A DNA stretch of 64,000 nucleotides from CAVSUB01 sp963730995 (GCA_963730995.1 CAVSUB010000002.1:558001-622000), one strand, 5' to 3'. Counted from the first letter of the stretch, positions 18,881 to 32,640 are shown. Translations and numbers: made by a program. Notes: generated by a model not told the origin, from the letters alone.

Positions 18881-18904
18881 GCATTTATGCATGAATTCAT
18901 GTAT
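18881..18904. promoter_or_regulatory. Putative ARG box(es) for ArgR
   Basis: GCATTTATGC (18881-18890) directly followed by ATGAATTCATG, whose core CATGAATTCATG (18890-18901) is a perfect 12-bp palindrome. It resembles ARG boxes (TGAAT..ATTCA) and is one of the few AT-rich patches in the window. It sits between divergent argC and argR, just upstream of TATACT (18902-18907), a possible argR -10. Confidence 0.5.
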
Positions 18905-19001
18905 ACTTGTTCGGCTAACCCCATGTCAGCGGGGTGTGCTATCAAGCTTGCGACCTGGCGAGGCAGAGCCTCGAGGGCCTCGCGCAGCCGCGCCATAAAC
19001 C

Positions 19002-19477
19002 ATGAAAGCACGCCGACAGACGGCAATCCTCGATCTTATTGCCGAACGAGACGTCACGAGCCAGGAGCAGCTCCGCGAGCTGCTCAAGAGCCGGGGCTTC
19101 GGGGCGACGCAGGCGACGCTGTCCCGGGATATCCGGGACCTGGGGCTCGTCAAGTCAGCCGCCGATGGAGCTTATCGGCTGAGCCCGGTGCGGCCCGCAG
19201 AGCTCGACCCGGAGGGTGCAGTCAGACGTGCGATCGACGAGTACCTCCGCAGCGTTCGAGCAGGTCGAGCAGCTCCTGGTACTCAAGACGAATCCAGGCC
19301 AGGCGCAGGCGCTCGCGATTGTGCTGGATCGGTCCGGCCTGCCGGATGTCGTCGGGACGATAGCGGGAGACGACACCATCCTTGTGATCTGCCGATCCGC
19401 GGCGCATGCCGCGGCGTTTGCCGATCGGCTGACCGGCTCGAGACCAGGACGGCTGTCAGGTGGCACAGGCGCACTAG
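19002..19477 (+). CDS. argR: Arginine repressor ArgR (frame broken, 3' end uncertain)
   Basis: Winged-helix repressor/activator using arginine as corepressor. The N-terminal DNA-binding domain is clear: RQTAILDLIAERDVTSQEQL, then LLKSRGFGATQATLSRDIRDLGLVK. The C-terminal oligomerisation and arginine domain is in another frame: EQVEQLLVLKTNPGQAQALA, LPDVVGTIAGDDTILVICRS. One extra base near 19259 explains the first change. The second frame has no stop before argG; a further one-base change after 19440 would use TAG 19475-19477 and give about 157 aa, normal for ArgR. ATG 19002 has no clear Shine-Dalgarno. Confidence 0.8.
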
Positions 19478-19554
19478 GGCGCGTGGAGGTTGCCGGCGGC
19501 CTTCGAAGCCGCCGCCGACGCGGGGTCGGGACGCGCCTCCGCCAGAGGCGTCCA

Positions 19555-19640
19555 GGCGCGCCCCGCCGGAGCGGCGCGGGGCATGGGGCCCCCGCGAGCG
19601 ACGGCGATGGGGGGTCGGCGGGGCGAAGCCCCCCGGTCAA
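19555..19640 (+). repeat. Dispersed GC-rich repeat, copy C, in the argG leader
   Basis: Same 85-90-base element as at 13652-13738, here on the plus strand. It ends GGGGCGAAGCCCCCCGGTCAA just before the argG ribosome-binding site (GGGAG, 19644-19648). In both cases the element points towards the downstream arg gene. Confidence 0.75.
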
Positions 19641-19656
19641 TAAAGGGAGTAACCCA

Positions 19657-20869
19657 GTGGAACGAATTGTCGTGGCGTATTCCGGGGGGCTCGACACCTC
19701 GGTGGCCATCAGGTGGCTGGCGGAGGAGTACGGCGCGGAGATCGTCGCCGTCACACTCGACATCGGGCAGGGCCGCGAGCTCGCGGACATCAGAGAGCGC
19801 GCATTGGCGCTCGGGGCCATCCGGGCGCATGTGATCGATGCACGCGAAGAGTTCGTCCGCGACTACATCATCCCGGCCCTCCAGGCCGGCGCGCTGTACG
19901 AGGATCGGTATCCGCTGGCGACCGCGCTCGCCAGACCCCTCGTCGCCCGCCGGCTGGTCGAGATCGCGCGGATGGAGCGTGCCACAGCGGTGGCACATGG
20001 ATGCCGCGGCAAGGGCAACGATCAGGTTCGGCTCGATGTCTCGGCAAGAGCGCTGGAGCCTTCCATCAGGGTCATCGCGCCGGCGCGGTCGTGGGACATG
20101 TCCCCGGCGCAGGTCGTGGACTACGCGCGAGCCCGCGAACCTGCCTGTGCCGACCGCTGTCGAGAGCGGATATAGCACCGACGCCAATCTCTGGGGACGA
20201 TCGATCGAATGCGGCGTCCTCGAGGATCCGTGGGCGGAGCCGCCCGAAGACATCTACAAATTGACGCGCGCGCCTCAAGACGGTCCGGACGAACCGGCGT
20301 ATATCGAGATCGCGTTCGAGGCAGGTGTTCCCGTCAAGGCCAACGGCATCGAGATGCCGCTTCTCGAGCTGATCGAGAGCCTCGACACAATCGCGGGATC
20401 GCACGGTGTCGGGCGAATCGACATGGTCGAGAACCGTCTCGTCGGAATCAAATCGCGCGAAGTGTACGAGGCGCCGGCCGCCATCGTGCTCCACACGGCG
20501 CACCGCGAGCTGGAGAAGCTCGTCATCGCGCGGGACCTCGAGCGGATCAAGCACGATCTCGCTCGCACCTACGCGGACCTGGTCTACAACGGGCTCTGGT
20601 TCTCGCAGACGCGCGAAGCGATAGACGCGTTCGTGCGCACGATTCAGCCGCGCGTCACAGGATCGGTCCGACTCAAACTCTTCAAAGGCGATTGCCACAT
20701 CGTCGGCCGCAAGTCCGCGTACGCCCTCTACGATCAGGCGCTCGCGACCTACGACGCGGGCGATCAGTTCGACAGAAGCGCGACGGAGGGCTTCATCAAG
20801 ATCTGGGGGCTTCCGATCGAGACTGCGGCGCGAAAAGCAGCCGCGCACACAACGCCGGTCGGGCGCTGA
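19657..20869 (+). CDS. argG: Argininosuccinate synthase (frame broken once)
   Basis: ATP-dependent ligation of citrulline and aspartate. GTG 19657 follows GGGAG by 8 bases and gives ERIVVAYSGGLDTSVA, the N-type ATP pyrophosphatase loop. AVAHGCRGKGNDQVRLD and VPTAVESGYSTDANLWGRS follow, then KLFKGDCHIVGRKS. The frame changes near 20138 where CGCGAACCTG replaces an expected CGCAACCTG (one extra G). Corrected length is 403 aa, normal. argH starts 2 bases after the stop. Confidence 0.88.
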
Positions 20870-20871
20870 CC

Positions 20872-22266
20872 ATGGCGCACCTGTGGTCGGGACGGTTCGA
20901 GGGAGATCCGGATGCGGAGCTGTTTGCCTTCGGCGCATCCTTTCGGTTCGATCGCCGCCTCTTCGAAGACGACGTCCGGGGAAGCCTGGCGTGGGCGGAG
21001 GGGCTCGAACGCGCCAGGGTGATTTCCGCAGCGGACGGGTCCGCGATTCGGACCGCGCTGCTGGAAATCCTCTCTCAGGGAAAGTCGGATCAGAGCTTTC
21101 TCGACAGCGACGCCGCACGGCAGGACGAAGACGTTCACGCGTTCGTGGAGCGCGAGCTGTCGGCTCGTGTCGGCGATGCCGGCCGACGGCTCCATACCGG
21201 ACGCTCGCGCAACGAACAGGTCGCAGTTGATCTGCGACTCTATCTGAAGCGCCGCGTGCCACTGCTACAGCGAGGCCTTCGGGCGCTGATTGCGGGGCTT
21301 GCGGACAGAGCGGTCGACGCCGCCGACGCGCTGATGCCTTCGTACACGCACCTGCGCCGCGCGCAGCCCGTGCTCGCCGCGCACTATTTCCTCGCGCACG
21401 CGACCGCGCTCCGCCGCGATCACGATCGCTTCGACGGCGTCCTGGCGGAAGTCGACGAGCTTCCGCTAGGGTCGGGCGCCATCGCCGGCACCAGCTACCC
21501 GATCGACACGGCCTGGCTTGCCTCGACGCTGGGGTTCTCGCGCGTCGTCGCGAACAGCATCGACGCGACGGGTGACAGGGATTTCGTCTCCACGTTCCTT
21601 CACGCTTCGGCCCTGACGATGGTTCACCTCAGTCGCCTGGCCGAGGATCTGATTCTGTTCACGTCCGAAGAGTTCCGGTTCTTCGAGCTCTCCGACACGG
21701 CCGCGACCGGCAGCAGCCTGATGCCGCAGAAGAAGAACCCCGATCCGCTCGAGCTCGTGCGGGGGAAGTCGGGTCGTGTGCTCGGCCGGCTGACTGGCTG
21801 GCTCGCGTCGATGAAGGGCTTGCCTGTCGGCTACAGCAAAGATCTTCAGGAGGACAAGGAAGCGCTGTTCGAGGCGGAGGACACGGTGAACGCGTCGGTG
21901 GCCGCCTGTGCTTCGGTGCTGAAGGGAATCACGCTCAATCGCGAGGTCACTGCCGCTGCGGCGTCCGGTCTCCTGCTCGCCACTGACGTGGCCGATTATC
22001 TCGTCCTGCGCGGCGTGCCATTCCGCGATGCCCACGAGATCGTCGGCGCGCTCGTGCGGCGCCTCGTGCACGAACGGAGAGGATTCGAGCAGCTGTCGCT
22101 CGACGAGTGGCGCGCGCACTCGCCGCTGTTCGATGCGGACGTCAAGGAGTTCATCACGGCGGATGCGTCCGTCCGCCGCAAGCGCACGCCGCAGTCCACA
22201 CACCCCGATGCTGTCGCGACGTCTCTGACGCTACTGCGGGCGTGGCTGAAGGCGAAGGACTCGTAA
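20872..22266 (+). CDS. argH: Argininosuccinate lyase
   Basis: Cleaves argininosuccinate to arginine and fumarate, the last step of the pathway. The 464-aa frame is intact, from ATG 20872 with LWSGRFEGDPDAELFAFGAS. HTGRSRNEQVAVDLRLYLKR and YTHLRRAQPVLAAHYFLAH are active-site segments. The superfamily signature GSSLMPQKKNPD carries the catalytic Ser loop. Directly coupled to argG. Confidence 0.96.
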   Translation: MAHLWSGRFEGDPDAELFAFGASFRFDRRLFEDDVRGSLAWAEGLERARVISAADGSAIRTALLEILSQGKSDQSFLDSDAARQDEDVHAFVERELSARVGDAGRRLHTGRSRNEQVAVDLRLYLKRRVPLLQRGLRALIAGLADRAVDAADALMPSYTHLRRAQPVLAAHYFLAHATALRRDHDRFDGVLAEVDELPLGSGAIAGTSYPIDTAWLASTLGFSRVVANSIDATGDRDFVSTFLHASALTMVHLSRLAEDLILFTSEEFRFFELSDTAATGSSLMPQKKNPDPLELVRGKSGRVLGRLTGWLASMKGLPVGYSKDLQEDKEALFEAEDTVNASVAACASVLKGITLNREVTAAAASGLLLATDVADYLVLRGVPFRDAHEIVGALVRRLVHERRGFEQLSLDEWRAHSPLFDADVKEFITADASVRRKRTPQSTHPDAVATSLTLLRAWLKAKDS

Positions 22267-22293
22267 AGTTTAGCGGCCAGGGCGCCTTCAACC

Positions 22294-22746
22294 TTGATCT
22301 ATCTACTTCACCACGCTGAGGCGGTCGACGCGTCGGTCGATCCTCAACGGCCCCTCTCGCCCGGCGGCCGTGCGCATGCTGCGCGCCTGGCAGCCGACGC
22401 TGCGGCTCGCGGCGTGCGCCCCGACGTCATCTGGCACAGCGGGAAGCTGCGCGCGCGCCAGACGGCGGACGCGTTTAGAAGCGCATGCAATCCTTCCGCG
22501 GAGTTCTCGGCGATCCGAGGTTTGCAACCGACGGATCCGCCCGAATGGATTCGTGACCGACTCGTCGGTGACGAACGGGAGATCCTGCTGGCAGGACATT
22601 TCCCCAGCCTGCCGCGCATTCTCCACCTGCTCGTCACAGGGGCGTCTGACGGTGGTGCTGAAGGATTCCCGCTCCACGGGCTGGTGGCCTTGGAGCGGCA
22701 TGACGATGTGTGGATTGTGAAGTGGAGACTCGAGGGCGGGGCTTGA
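22294..22746 (+). CDS. SixA-like histidine phosphatase family protein with altered RHG motif
   Basis: 150-aa single-domain protein starting at TTG 22294 with LIYLLHHAEAVDASVDP. PQRPLSPGGRAHAARLAADA, WHSGKLRARQTADAF and LLAGHFPSLPRILHLL match phosphohistidine phosphatase SixA. The usual catalytic RHG/RHA triad is HHA here: the nucleophilic His is kept but the preceding Arg is His. Catalytic activity is uncertain. It lies 27 bases after argH and may be cotranscribed. Substrate unknown. Confidence 0.75.
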   Translation: MIYLLHHAEAVDASVDPQRPLSPGGRAHAARLAADAAARGVRPDVIWHSGKLRARQTADAFRSACNPSAEFSAIRGLQPTDPPEWIRDRLVGDEREILLAGHFPSLPRILHLLVTGASDGGAEGFPLHGLVALERHDDVWIVKWRLEGGA

Positions 22747-22810
22747 CCACCGCCTGCATCCAAGAGTGTGAACTCCGAGTCTACTCCGGAGCTCAGTTGA
22801 GTAAATGTAG

Positions 22811-22855
22811 GGCGGGGTCTTCAGACCCCGCCTGGGCGGGCCTGAAGGCCCGCCC
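22811..22855. terminator. Double palindromic hairpin between convergent genes (repeat copy 2)
   Basis: Two adjacent perfect stems: 22811-22832, the same element as at 12655-12676 with a compensatory base-pair change, and 22834-22855 (GGGCGGGCCT / AGGCCCGCCC). They lie between the ends of the SixA-like gene and the outer-membrane protein gene, where a bidirectional terminator is expected. Confidence 0.6.
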
Positions 22856-22876
22856 CCACATGGCAACACAAGTGAG

Positions 22877-23494
22877 CTAGAACTTGAACGTGACGCCGAC
22901 GGTGCCACGCCAGAACCTAAAATCCCCCAAAGCCAGATCGACTCCGTTGTCGGTGTTGTTGAGGGATCGGAAGAAACGGATGTCTCCACGAAGACCGACA
23001 TTGTCGCTGAAGAATCCCATCAGGCCGCCGCCGACGTCGAACCCGAAGTTGTTGTTGTCGATGCTGCCGAAGAACTGACCAACATCATCCACTCTGGTCT
23101 TGATCAAGCCGCCGCCGCCCGAGACGTACGGACGCACCGCGCCTTTGCCGGAAAACATCACGTTCGCCATCAGCGTCGTGACATTTCCGTCTCCGACGAG
23201 ATTCAGCGAATCGTTTGGATCCCCTTCGAAGAAATTCGGTGAGTAGCCGAAGTCGATCTCGAAACCCGTGACTCCGTGCCCGAGATAGCCCAGGGATGCG
23301 CCGTAGCTCAGCTTCCGGTTGAACTCGTTCTTGAAGTCGCCGCCCACGTCGGTGATGTTGGCGCTTCCGCCGAACGTGCCTCCGACGAACGGCGTGAAGA
23401 GCCAGTCAGCCGAAGCGCTCGCAGGCGCGAATGTGGAAACCGCGAGCGCCATTACGCCCGCCATGGACAGTTTACGCAAAGACATGTCGGTCAC
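22877..23494 (-). CDS. Small outer-membrane beta-barrel protein
   Basis: 205-aa protein with a signal peptide ending ASASADW (cleavage near 29) and alternating aromatic/glycine strands such as FTPFVGGTFGGSANITD and GFDVGGGLMGFFSDNVGL. The C-terminal Phe (VGVTFKF) is the outer-membrane insertion signal. It resembles the OmpW/OmpA-like porin barrel group; no periplasmic domain. GTG 23494 is 6 bases after AGGAG; an ATG three codons later is the alternative. Function unknown, possibly structural or uptake of small hydrophobic molecules. Confidence 0.75.
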   Translation of the reverse strand: MTDMSLRKLSMAGVMALAVSTFAPASASADWLFTPFVGGTFGGSANITDVGGDFKNEFNRKLSYGASLGYLGHGVTGFEIDFGYSPNFFEGDPNDSLNLVGDGNVTTLMANVMFSGKGAVRPYVSGGGGLIKTRVDDVGQFFGSIDNNNFGFDVGGGLMGFFSDNVGLRGDIRFFRSLNNTDNGVDLALGDFRFWRGTVGVTFKF

Positions 23495-23708
23495 TTACCT
23501 CTCCTGTGGCACCGGCGCGACACGAACCGGCACGATACCGGCTCGACGACCGCAGCACTCGGAGATTGAGCAAGCGGTGTGCCCCGCGAGATCAGGCAGA
23601 GTCGGATCGCGTCCGTCGTTGGCTCATGCGCGAGACTGACGAGCAACTAATGGAGGTTTGCGAACCTGCGCAGCTTGAGCCTGCGCGAAGGAAGGGACCG
23701 ATCGAGAT

Positions 23709-24743
23709 CTATTCCTCTTTCTCGACCTGAACCGTCACAGGTCCCGCCACGCGTGCGGTGACGATGGTCCCTGCCGGGAGAGTAGCGGCGTTGCGGCTAC
23801 CCGCCATCACGGCGGCGGTGCCGCCAGCGGCGCCAGTTGCGCCGCCAATCATCGCGCCCTTGCCGCCGCCAATGATCGCCCCGAGGATCGCGCCGCCAAC
23901 AGCAGCGCCGCCGATTTTCTTCGAGCTCTCATTGCCGGGCGAGTCGCCGTCGCGATAGATCGCCTCCGTGCGGAGCGGCATCTCGGTGCCGTCCGCGAGC
24001 ACGAGCGTGTGGAACCGGACGCCGAGTCGCGCAGGGTCCTTGACCTTTCCGCCGCGATCCACCAGGACGACAGATCCCACCATGCGCGCGCCGGCGGGAA
24101 TGGCGCGTTGCCCACCAGCCATGACGTCACGCGTTACCCGCGCTTCGATGCGATCTTCAAGGTGCGCCGTCTCGCTCGAGAGCGAACGATCGACCTGGAG
24201 GCCGATGACAGCGGACGCCGGAATAACCACCTCGACGAACTTTGGCTCAGGGGGCGGAGGCGGAGCCTCGGTCGTCCGTGCGGCCTCCACCGGAGGAGGG
24301 TCGCTCACCGGGGCAGTCGGCGCTGCCGACGTATCCCGGGCCGGGGCGCCGGCCGGTGTCGCTGAAGCGGAATCCGGTCCCTTCGCGCTGCCGTTCGGCC
24401 TTGCCGGGGCCTCCTGTCGGGCTACTACATTCTCTGCCGGCCGAACTGGCGCGCGCGTTGGGGCTGGAGCCTGGCGGACGGGCTCCGGCTTTGTGCTCCG
24501 TTCGGGTGCAGGCGCGGGATCCGGCGCTTCGGCCGAAGCAGGCTTTGTGGTACCGGCGGGGGTTACGAGCGCTTCCGTTTCTGTCACGGGCTGGGCCGCC
24601 GGCGTGCCGGTCGCGCTCGGATTCGGCGTAGCTACGGCAGTTGTTCCAGCCGCGTTCTGCCGCACAGCCAGATAGGCGCCGCCTGCGGCGGCCGTGACGC
24701 ACGTCGCCGCCAGCAAACCGAGGACGACAGGCTTGAGATTCAT
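23709..24743 (-). CDS. Exported protein with Pro/Ala-rich linker and TrbI-like C-terminal barrel
   Basis: 344 aa from ATG 24743. One N-terminal membrane segment or signal (PVVLGLLAATCVTAAAGGAYL) is followed by a Pro/Ala/Thr/Glu-rich linker of about 130 residues. The C-terminal domain has IPAGARMVGSVVLVDRGGKV and ARLGVRFHTLVLADGTEMPL, similar to the VirB10/TrbI-type beta-barrel fold. A glycine-zipper stretch GGAAVGGAILGAIIGGGKGA interrupts it. No other conjugation gene is near, so it is probably an envelope protein rather than part of a transfer system. Role unknown. Confidence 0.55.
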   Translation of the reverse strand: MNLKPVVLGLLAATCVTAAAGGAYLAVRQNAAGTTAVATPNPSATGTPAAQPVTETEALVTPAGTTKPASAEAPDPAPAPERSTKPEPVRQAPAPTRAPVRPAENVVARQEAPARPNGSAKGPDSASATPAGAPARDTSAAPTAPVSDPPPVEAARTTEAPPPPPEPKFVEVVIPASAVIGLQVDRSLSSETAHLEDRIEARVTRDVMAGGQRAIPAGARMVGSVVLVDRGGKVKDPARLGVRFHTLVLADGTEMPLRTEAIYRDGDSPGNESSKKIGGAAVGGAILGAIIGGGKGAMIGGATGAAGGTAAVMAGSRNAATLPAGTIVTARVAGPVTVQVEKEE

Positions 24744-24986
24744 GGATGACGACTCCCTGGACGTCGTCGGTTGAGCAATAGGCGTACCCCTTGAACCGGC
24801 GCAAAATACCACGAAATACCGCTCGGCCGGCAGGACCCCGCTGTCGAACGCTCGCCAGCGGGGACACCCTTGTCCTCCCGACAGGACCTCCCGGAGCACC
24901 CGTGCCACGCCCGTTATGGCTTGCGTCGGGCACCATGGTTGCACTACATAAGTCTTGTTGCCGTCCCGCAGAGGCGGAGGAAAACC

Positions 24987-25583
24987 ATGCGTCGAGCCAG
25001 GATTTTCGTTCTTTCGCTTCTGTGTGCCGCTTTCACGGCGGCTTCGGCAGACGCTGTCACCCTCAAGGACATTGTCGACCTGACCAAGGCGGGCCTCGGC
25101 GACGAGGTCCTGATTGCGCTGATCGAGGTCGACGGCGGGGTGTTCGACGTCGATGCGGCGACGCTGTCGCGGTTGAAAGCGGCCGGCGTCAGTGAGAGGG
25201 TCATAGTGGCGCTCGTGAAGAGCGGCCGGGTTCGGCCGGCGCCGCAGGAACCGCCGACGCTGGCTAGCGTGGTGGCCGAGCAGGAGGCGCCGCAAATCAC
25301 CTACGTGGAACGCCCCTCGACGACGATTGTCCGAGAGGTAGAAGTGCCCGTTCCGGTGTACGTCGGCGTCCCAGTAGCCGTCAGGGGCCGTCACGGCCGC
25401 TCGAGTGACCACTCGGACGTAGACCGGTCGGGCGTCGTGCACCCGTCAATCACGGCTCCCCCGCTGCTCCAGAGTGCGCTTCCCACGTACCTGACGGATA
25501 CGCCGCCTCCGCCGAAGAATCAGCAGCCGGAGTATTGGGGGTTCGGTGGCAAGCGACGGCCCGACGCCTGGAAGGACAAGTAG
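24987..25583 (+). CDS. Exported hypothetical protein
   Basis: 198 aa from ATG 24987 behind a strong GGAGG (24976-24980). The signal peptide ends near ASADA. The folded part (about 22-80) reads TLKDIVDLTKAGLGDEVLIA, DAATLSRLKAAGVSERVIVA and resembles the short helical repeat common in acidobacterial exported proteins that sense or bind through a DUF-type helix-turn unit. The rest is low-complexity with a Pro-rich stretch (TDTPPPPKN). It is divergent from the preceding gene and ends 6 bases before the convergent YihY-family stop. No function assigned. Confidence 0.6.
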   Translation: MRRARIFVLSLLCAAFTAASADAVTLKDIVDLTKAGLGDEVLIALIEVDGGVFDVDAATLSRLKAAGVSERVIVALVKSGRVRPAPQEPPTLASVVAEQEAPQITYVERPSTTIVREVEVPVPVYVGVPVAVRGRHGRSSDHSDVDRSGVVHPSITAPPLLQSALPTYLTDTPPPPKNQQPEYWGFGGKRRPDAWKDK

Positions 25584-25589
25584 CCCCGA

Positions 25590-26687
25590 CTACGACTCGG
25601 GCGGCCCAGGCTCCTTCCGAGTGCCTGCATTCCTGACGGCCTGGCGGCCCACTCTGAGCGCGAGAGGAATCAGGCTCACCGCCGCAATGAGCACGTCACT
25701 GGTTCGAAGGCCCCTCGATTGGGCGGCGGGGGGCACAGCGAAGTCCGCAGTTACCGCTTCTGGCCGCCTTTCTTCGATGTAACGCTGCGCAGCTGCTCCG
25801 AGCCGGCGTCTGTCACCAGGAACCTTCTCTCGAGCCGCTTTTCCGTAGGGGGAGGCGTGCTCGATCTCGGAATTCAATTCCGCGCCGAAAAGGATGGCGA
25901 GGCTCGATAGGTACAACCAGGTGAGAAGAACGATCACGGCGCCGATCGCACCGTATGTCTCGTTGTAGTTGCCGAAATAACCGAGATAGGCCTTGAAACC
26001 GAGCGAGACGAGGAGCCACAGGCCCGTCGCGACGAGCGAGCCTGGCGTGATCCAGACCCAATCCTGCTCGGCGTCGGGCGCAAAGTGGTAGACGAGACCA
26101 ATTCCAGTCGTGACCAGGAAAAAGACGACCGGCCACTGAAGGATCAACCAGGCCCATTCGAACGCAGAACCGAGATGTAGCTGCGCCGCGAGATGGCCGG
26201 CGATGGTGGGTCCGATGAGCACGAACACCAGCGACAGAAGGATGAAGACGGCCATCCCCAGCGTCAGACCGATCGCGATCAGGCGGACTTTCCACCACGG
26301 TCGACTTTCCGTGATGTCGTAGGCGACATTGAGTGTCGTGACGATCGACGACATGGCGCCCGAGCTGCTCCAGACGGTCAAGACGAAGCCAACCGTGAGC
26401 AAGCCACCGTGGTTGCTGTCGGAAATCTTCTTGATCTGATCGGAGACGATGGTGAGCACGTCGGGAGGGACGAACTCGCCAATCATCCGTACCACTTCGT
26501 CGATCAGGTTGGCGATCGTGAAGAAGCTCGCGATCGACAGGAGGGTCAGAAGCGCCGGGAAGAGAGCGAAAAAGAAATAGTAGGCCTGCTGCGCGCCGAG
26601 GTCGAACGCCTGGTCGGCGAACAATTCCCTGACCGTGCGCTTCGTGATCTCCCTCCAGCTCAACGGAATCTTCAGCCTTGCCAACAT
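25590..26687 (-). CDS. YihY/BrkB-family inner-membrane protein
   Basis: Polytopic membrane protein with about six hydrophobic segments. Family motifs are QQAYYFFFALFPALLTLLS, VWSSSGAMSSIVTTLNVAYDI and ETYGAIGAVIVLLTWLYLSS. The family was once called ribonuclease BN by error and its role is still unclear. ATG 26687 follows AGGCGGG and is preferred; TTG 26705 is possible. Length 365 aa is somewhat above the usual 290-330 because of a charged C-terminal tail. Confidence 0.85.
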   Translation of the reverse strand: MLARLKIPLSWREITKRTVRELFADQAFDLGAQQAYYFFFALFPALLTLLSIASFFTIANLIDEVVRMIGEFVPPDVLTIVSDQIKKISDSNHGGLLTVGFVLTVWSSSGAMSSIVTTLNVAYDITESRPWWKVRLIAIGLTLGMAVFILLSLVFVLIGPTIAGHLAAQLHLGSAFEWAWLILQWPVVFFLVTTGIGLVYHFAPDAEQDWVWITPGSLVATGLWLLVSLGFKAYLGYFGNYNETYGAIGAVIVLLTWLYLSSLAILFGAELNSEIEHASPYGKAAREKVPGDRRRLGAAAQRYIEERRPEAVTADFAVPPAAQSRGLRTSDVLIAAVSLIPLALRVGRQAVRNAGTRKEPGPPES

Positions 26688-26755
26688 GTCCCGCCTGAAC
26701 AGCAATCGCGCTGCCAGGCCGGTCTGTCTCCAGGCGCTATGATCGAGACGTGACG

Positions 26756-27862
26756 ATGGACGTTCTCGTAGTGGGGGCGGGGATCATCGGTTGCGCGGTT
26801 GCGCGCGAGCTCGCCGTTCGAGACGTGAACGTGGCGATCATAGACGCACGGGACGTCGGGCGGGGAGCGACGCACGCGTCGGCAGGAGTCCTGGCACCGT
26901 ACATCGAGGCACACGAAGGAGGCACGCTCCTCGATCTCACAGTACGCAGCCTGGAGCTCTACGACGTGTGGATGGATGGGATTCGCGCGGAGTCCGGGAT
27001 CGATGTCGAGTATCGTCGATCCGGAAGCCTCGAGGTCGCGCTGGATGCCCGAACGGCGTCACGCCTGCTGCAGATGCCCGCACGATTCGCGGCACGCGAG
27101 AAGCTGCTGTGGCTGGACGCCACTCAAGCCCGCAGGACCGAGCCCGCGCTCTCGGACTCGGCGCTCGGAGCGCTCGCGGTGCCAACGCACGGCTACGTCG
27201 CGGCGACAGTCCTGACCGAGGCGCTGGCGCGGGCAGCGATCGCGCGCGGTGCATCCGTGCACAGCCATTGTCACGTCACCGCGATCGATTGCCAGGGTGA
27301 TCTCGTCGAGGTCCGCGCCGTGGATGGCCGCTCCTGGCGGGCAAAGCGAGTGGTGGTGGCGGCGGGGAGCTGGACCGGCCAGCTGGAGGGGCTCAGCAGC
27401 GTGGCGCACGACGTGCGGCCGGTGCGCGGTCAACTTCTTCGCGTCATCTGGCGAAGCAGGCCCCTCCGGCAGGTCATCTGGGGGCCCGACTGTTACCTGG
27501 TGCCCTGGGCGGATGGCACGGTCCTCATCGGAGCGACTGTAGAAGATGTGGGGTTCGACGAGCGGAACACCGTGGCGGGCGTGCGCACGCTGCTGGTCGC
27601 CGCGCAAAACCTGCTGCCCGGGATGGAGGATGCGACGTTTCTCGAAGCTCGCGTGGGCCTGCGGCCCGCGACGTCAGATGGACTGCCCATCATCGGGCAG
27701 TCCGATTCGACCGACCGTGTCGTGTATGCGACCGGTCACTACCGCAATGGCATTCTGCTGGCGCCGCTGACCGCGAAGCTCATAGCTGATCTCGTGATCG
27801 ACAATCGTAGAGATCCTGTACTCGAGGCGCTCACGCCTGGAAGAAGAGTTCCGGGGGTGTAG
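26756..27862 (+). CDS. thiO: FAD-dependent glycine oxidase-like protein (ThiO type)
   Basis: DAO-family flavoenzyme. The N-terminal FAD motif is VLVVGAGIIGCAVARELA, followed by GRGATHASAGVLAPYIEA. The C-terminal FAD segment is ARVGLRPATSDGLPIIG and ATGHYRNGILLAPLTA. This pattern (SAGVLAP, GLRPATSDG, GHYRNGILLAP) is typical of ThiO glycine oxidases that feed thiazole synthesis. No other thiamin gene is adjacent, so a general D-amino-acid or sarcosine oxidase role is the alternative. GTG 26750 is a second start candidate. Confidence 0.82.
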   Translation: MDVLVVGAGIIGCAVARELAVRDVNVAIIDARDVGRGATHASAGVLAPYIEAHEGGTLLDLTVRSLELYDVWMDGIRAESGIDVEYRRSGSLEVALDARTASRLLQMPARFAAREKLLWLDATQARRTEPALSDSALGALAVPTHGYVAATVLTEALARAAIARGASVHSHCHVTAIDCQGDLVEVRAVDGRSWRAKRVVVAAGSWTGQLEGLSSVAHDVRPVRGQLLRVIWRSRPLRQVIWGPDCYLVPWADGTVLIGATVEDVGFDERNTVAGVRTLLVAAQNLLPGMEDATFLEARVGLRPATSDGLPIIGQSDSTDRVVYATGHYRNGILLAPLTAKLIADLVIDNRRDPVLEALTPGRRVPGV

Positions 27863-27875
27863 CCCGAGCCCCACC

Positions 27876-32598
<4,723 letters not shown>

Positions 32599-32640
32599 GT
32601 GTCGTTACCTGAGCTGCTTCGAAGAAAAGCGAGCGCGCGT

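Noticed and set aside
19216..20175. ArgR-ArgG fusion suggested by a continuous frame
   Set aside because: The joining stretch is a translation of the dispersed GC repeat, and argG has its own GGGAG and GTG start. The missing argR stop is better explained by a second indel.
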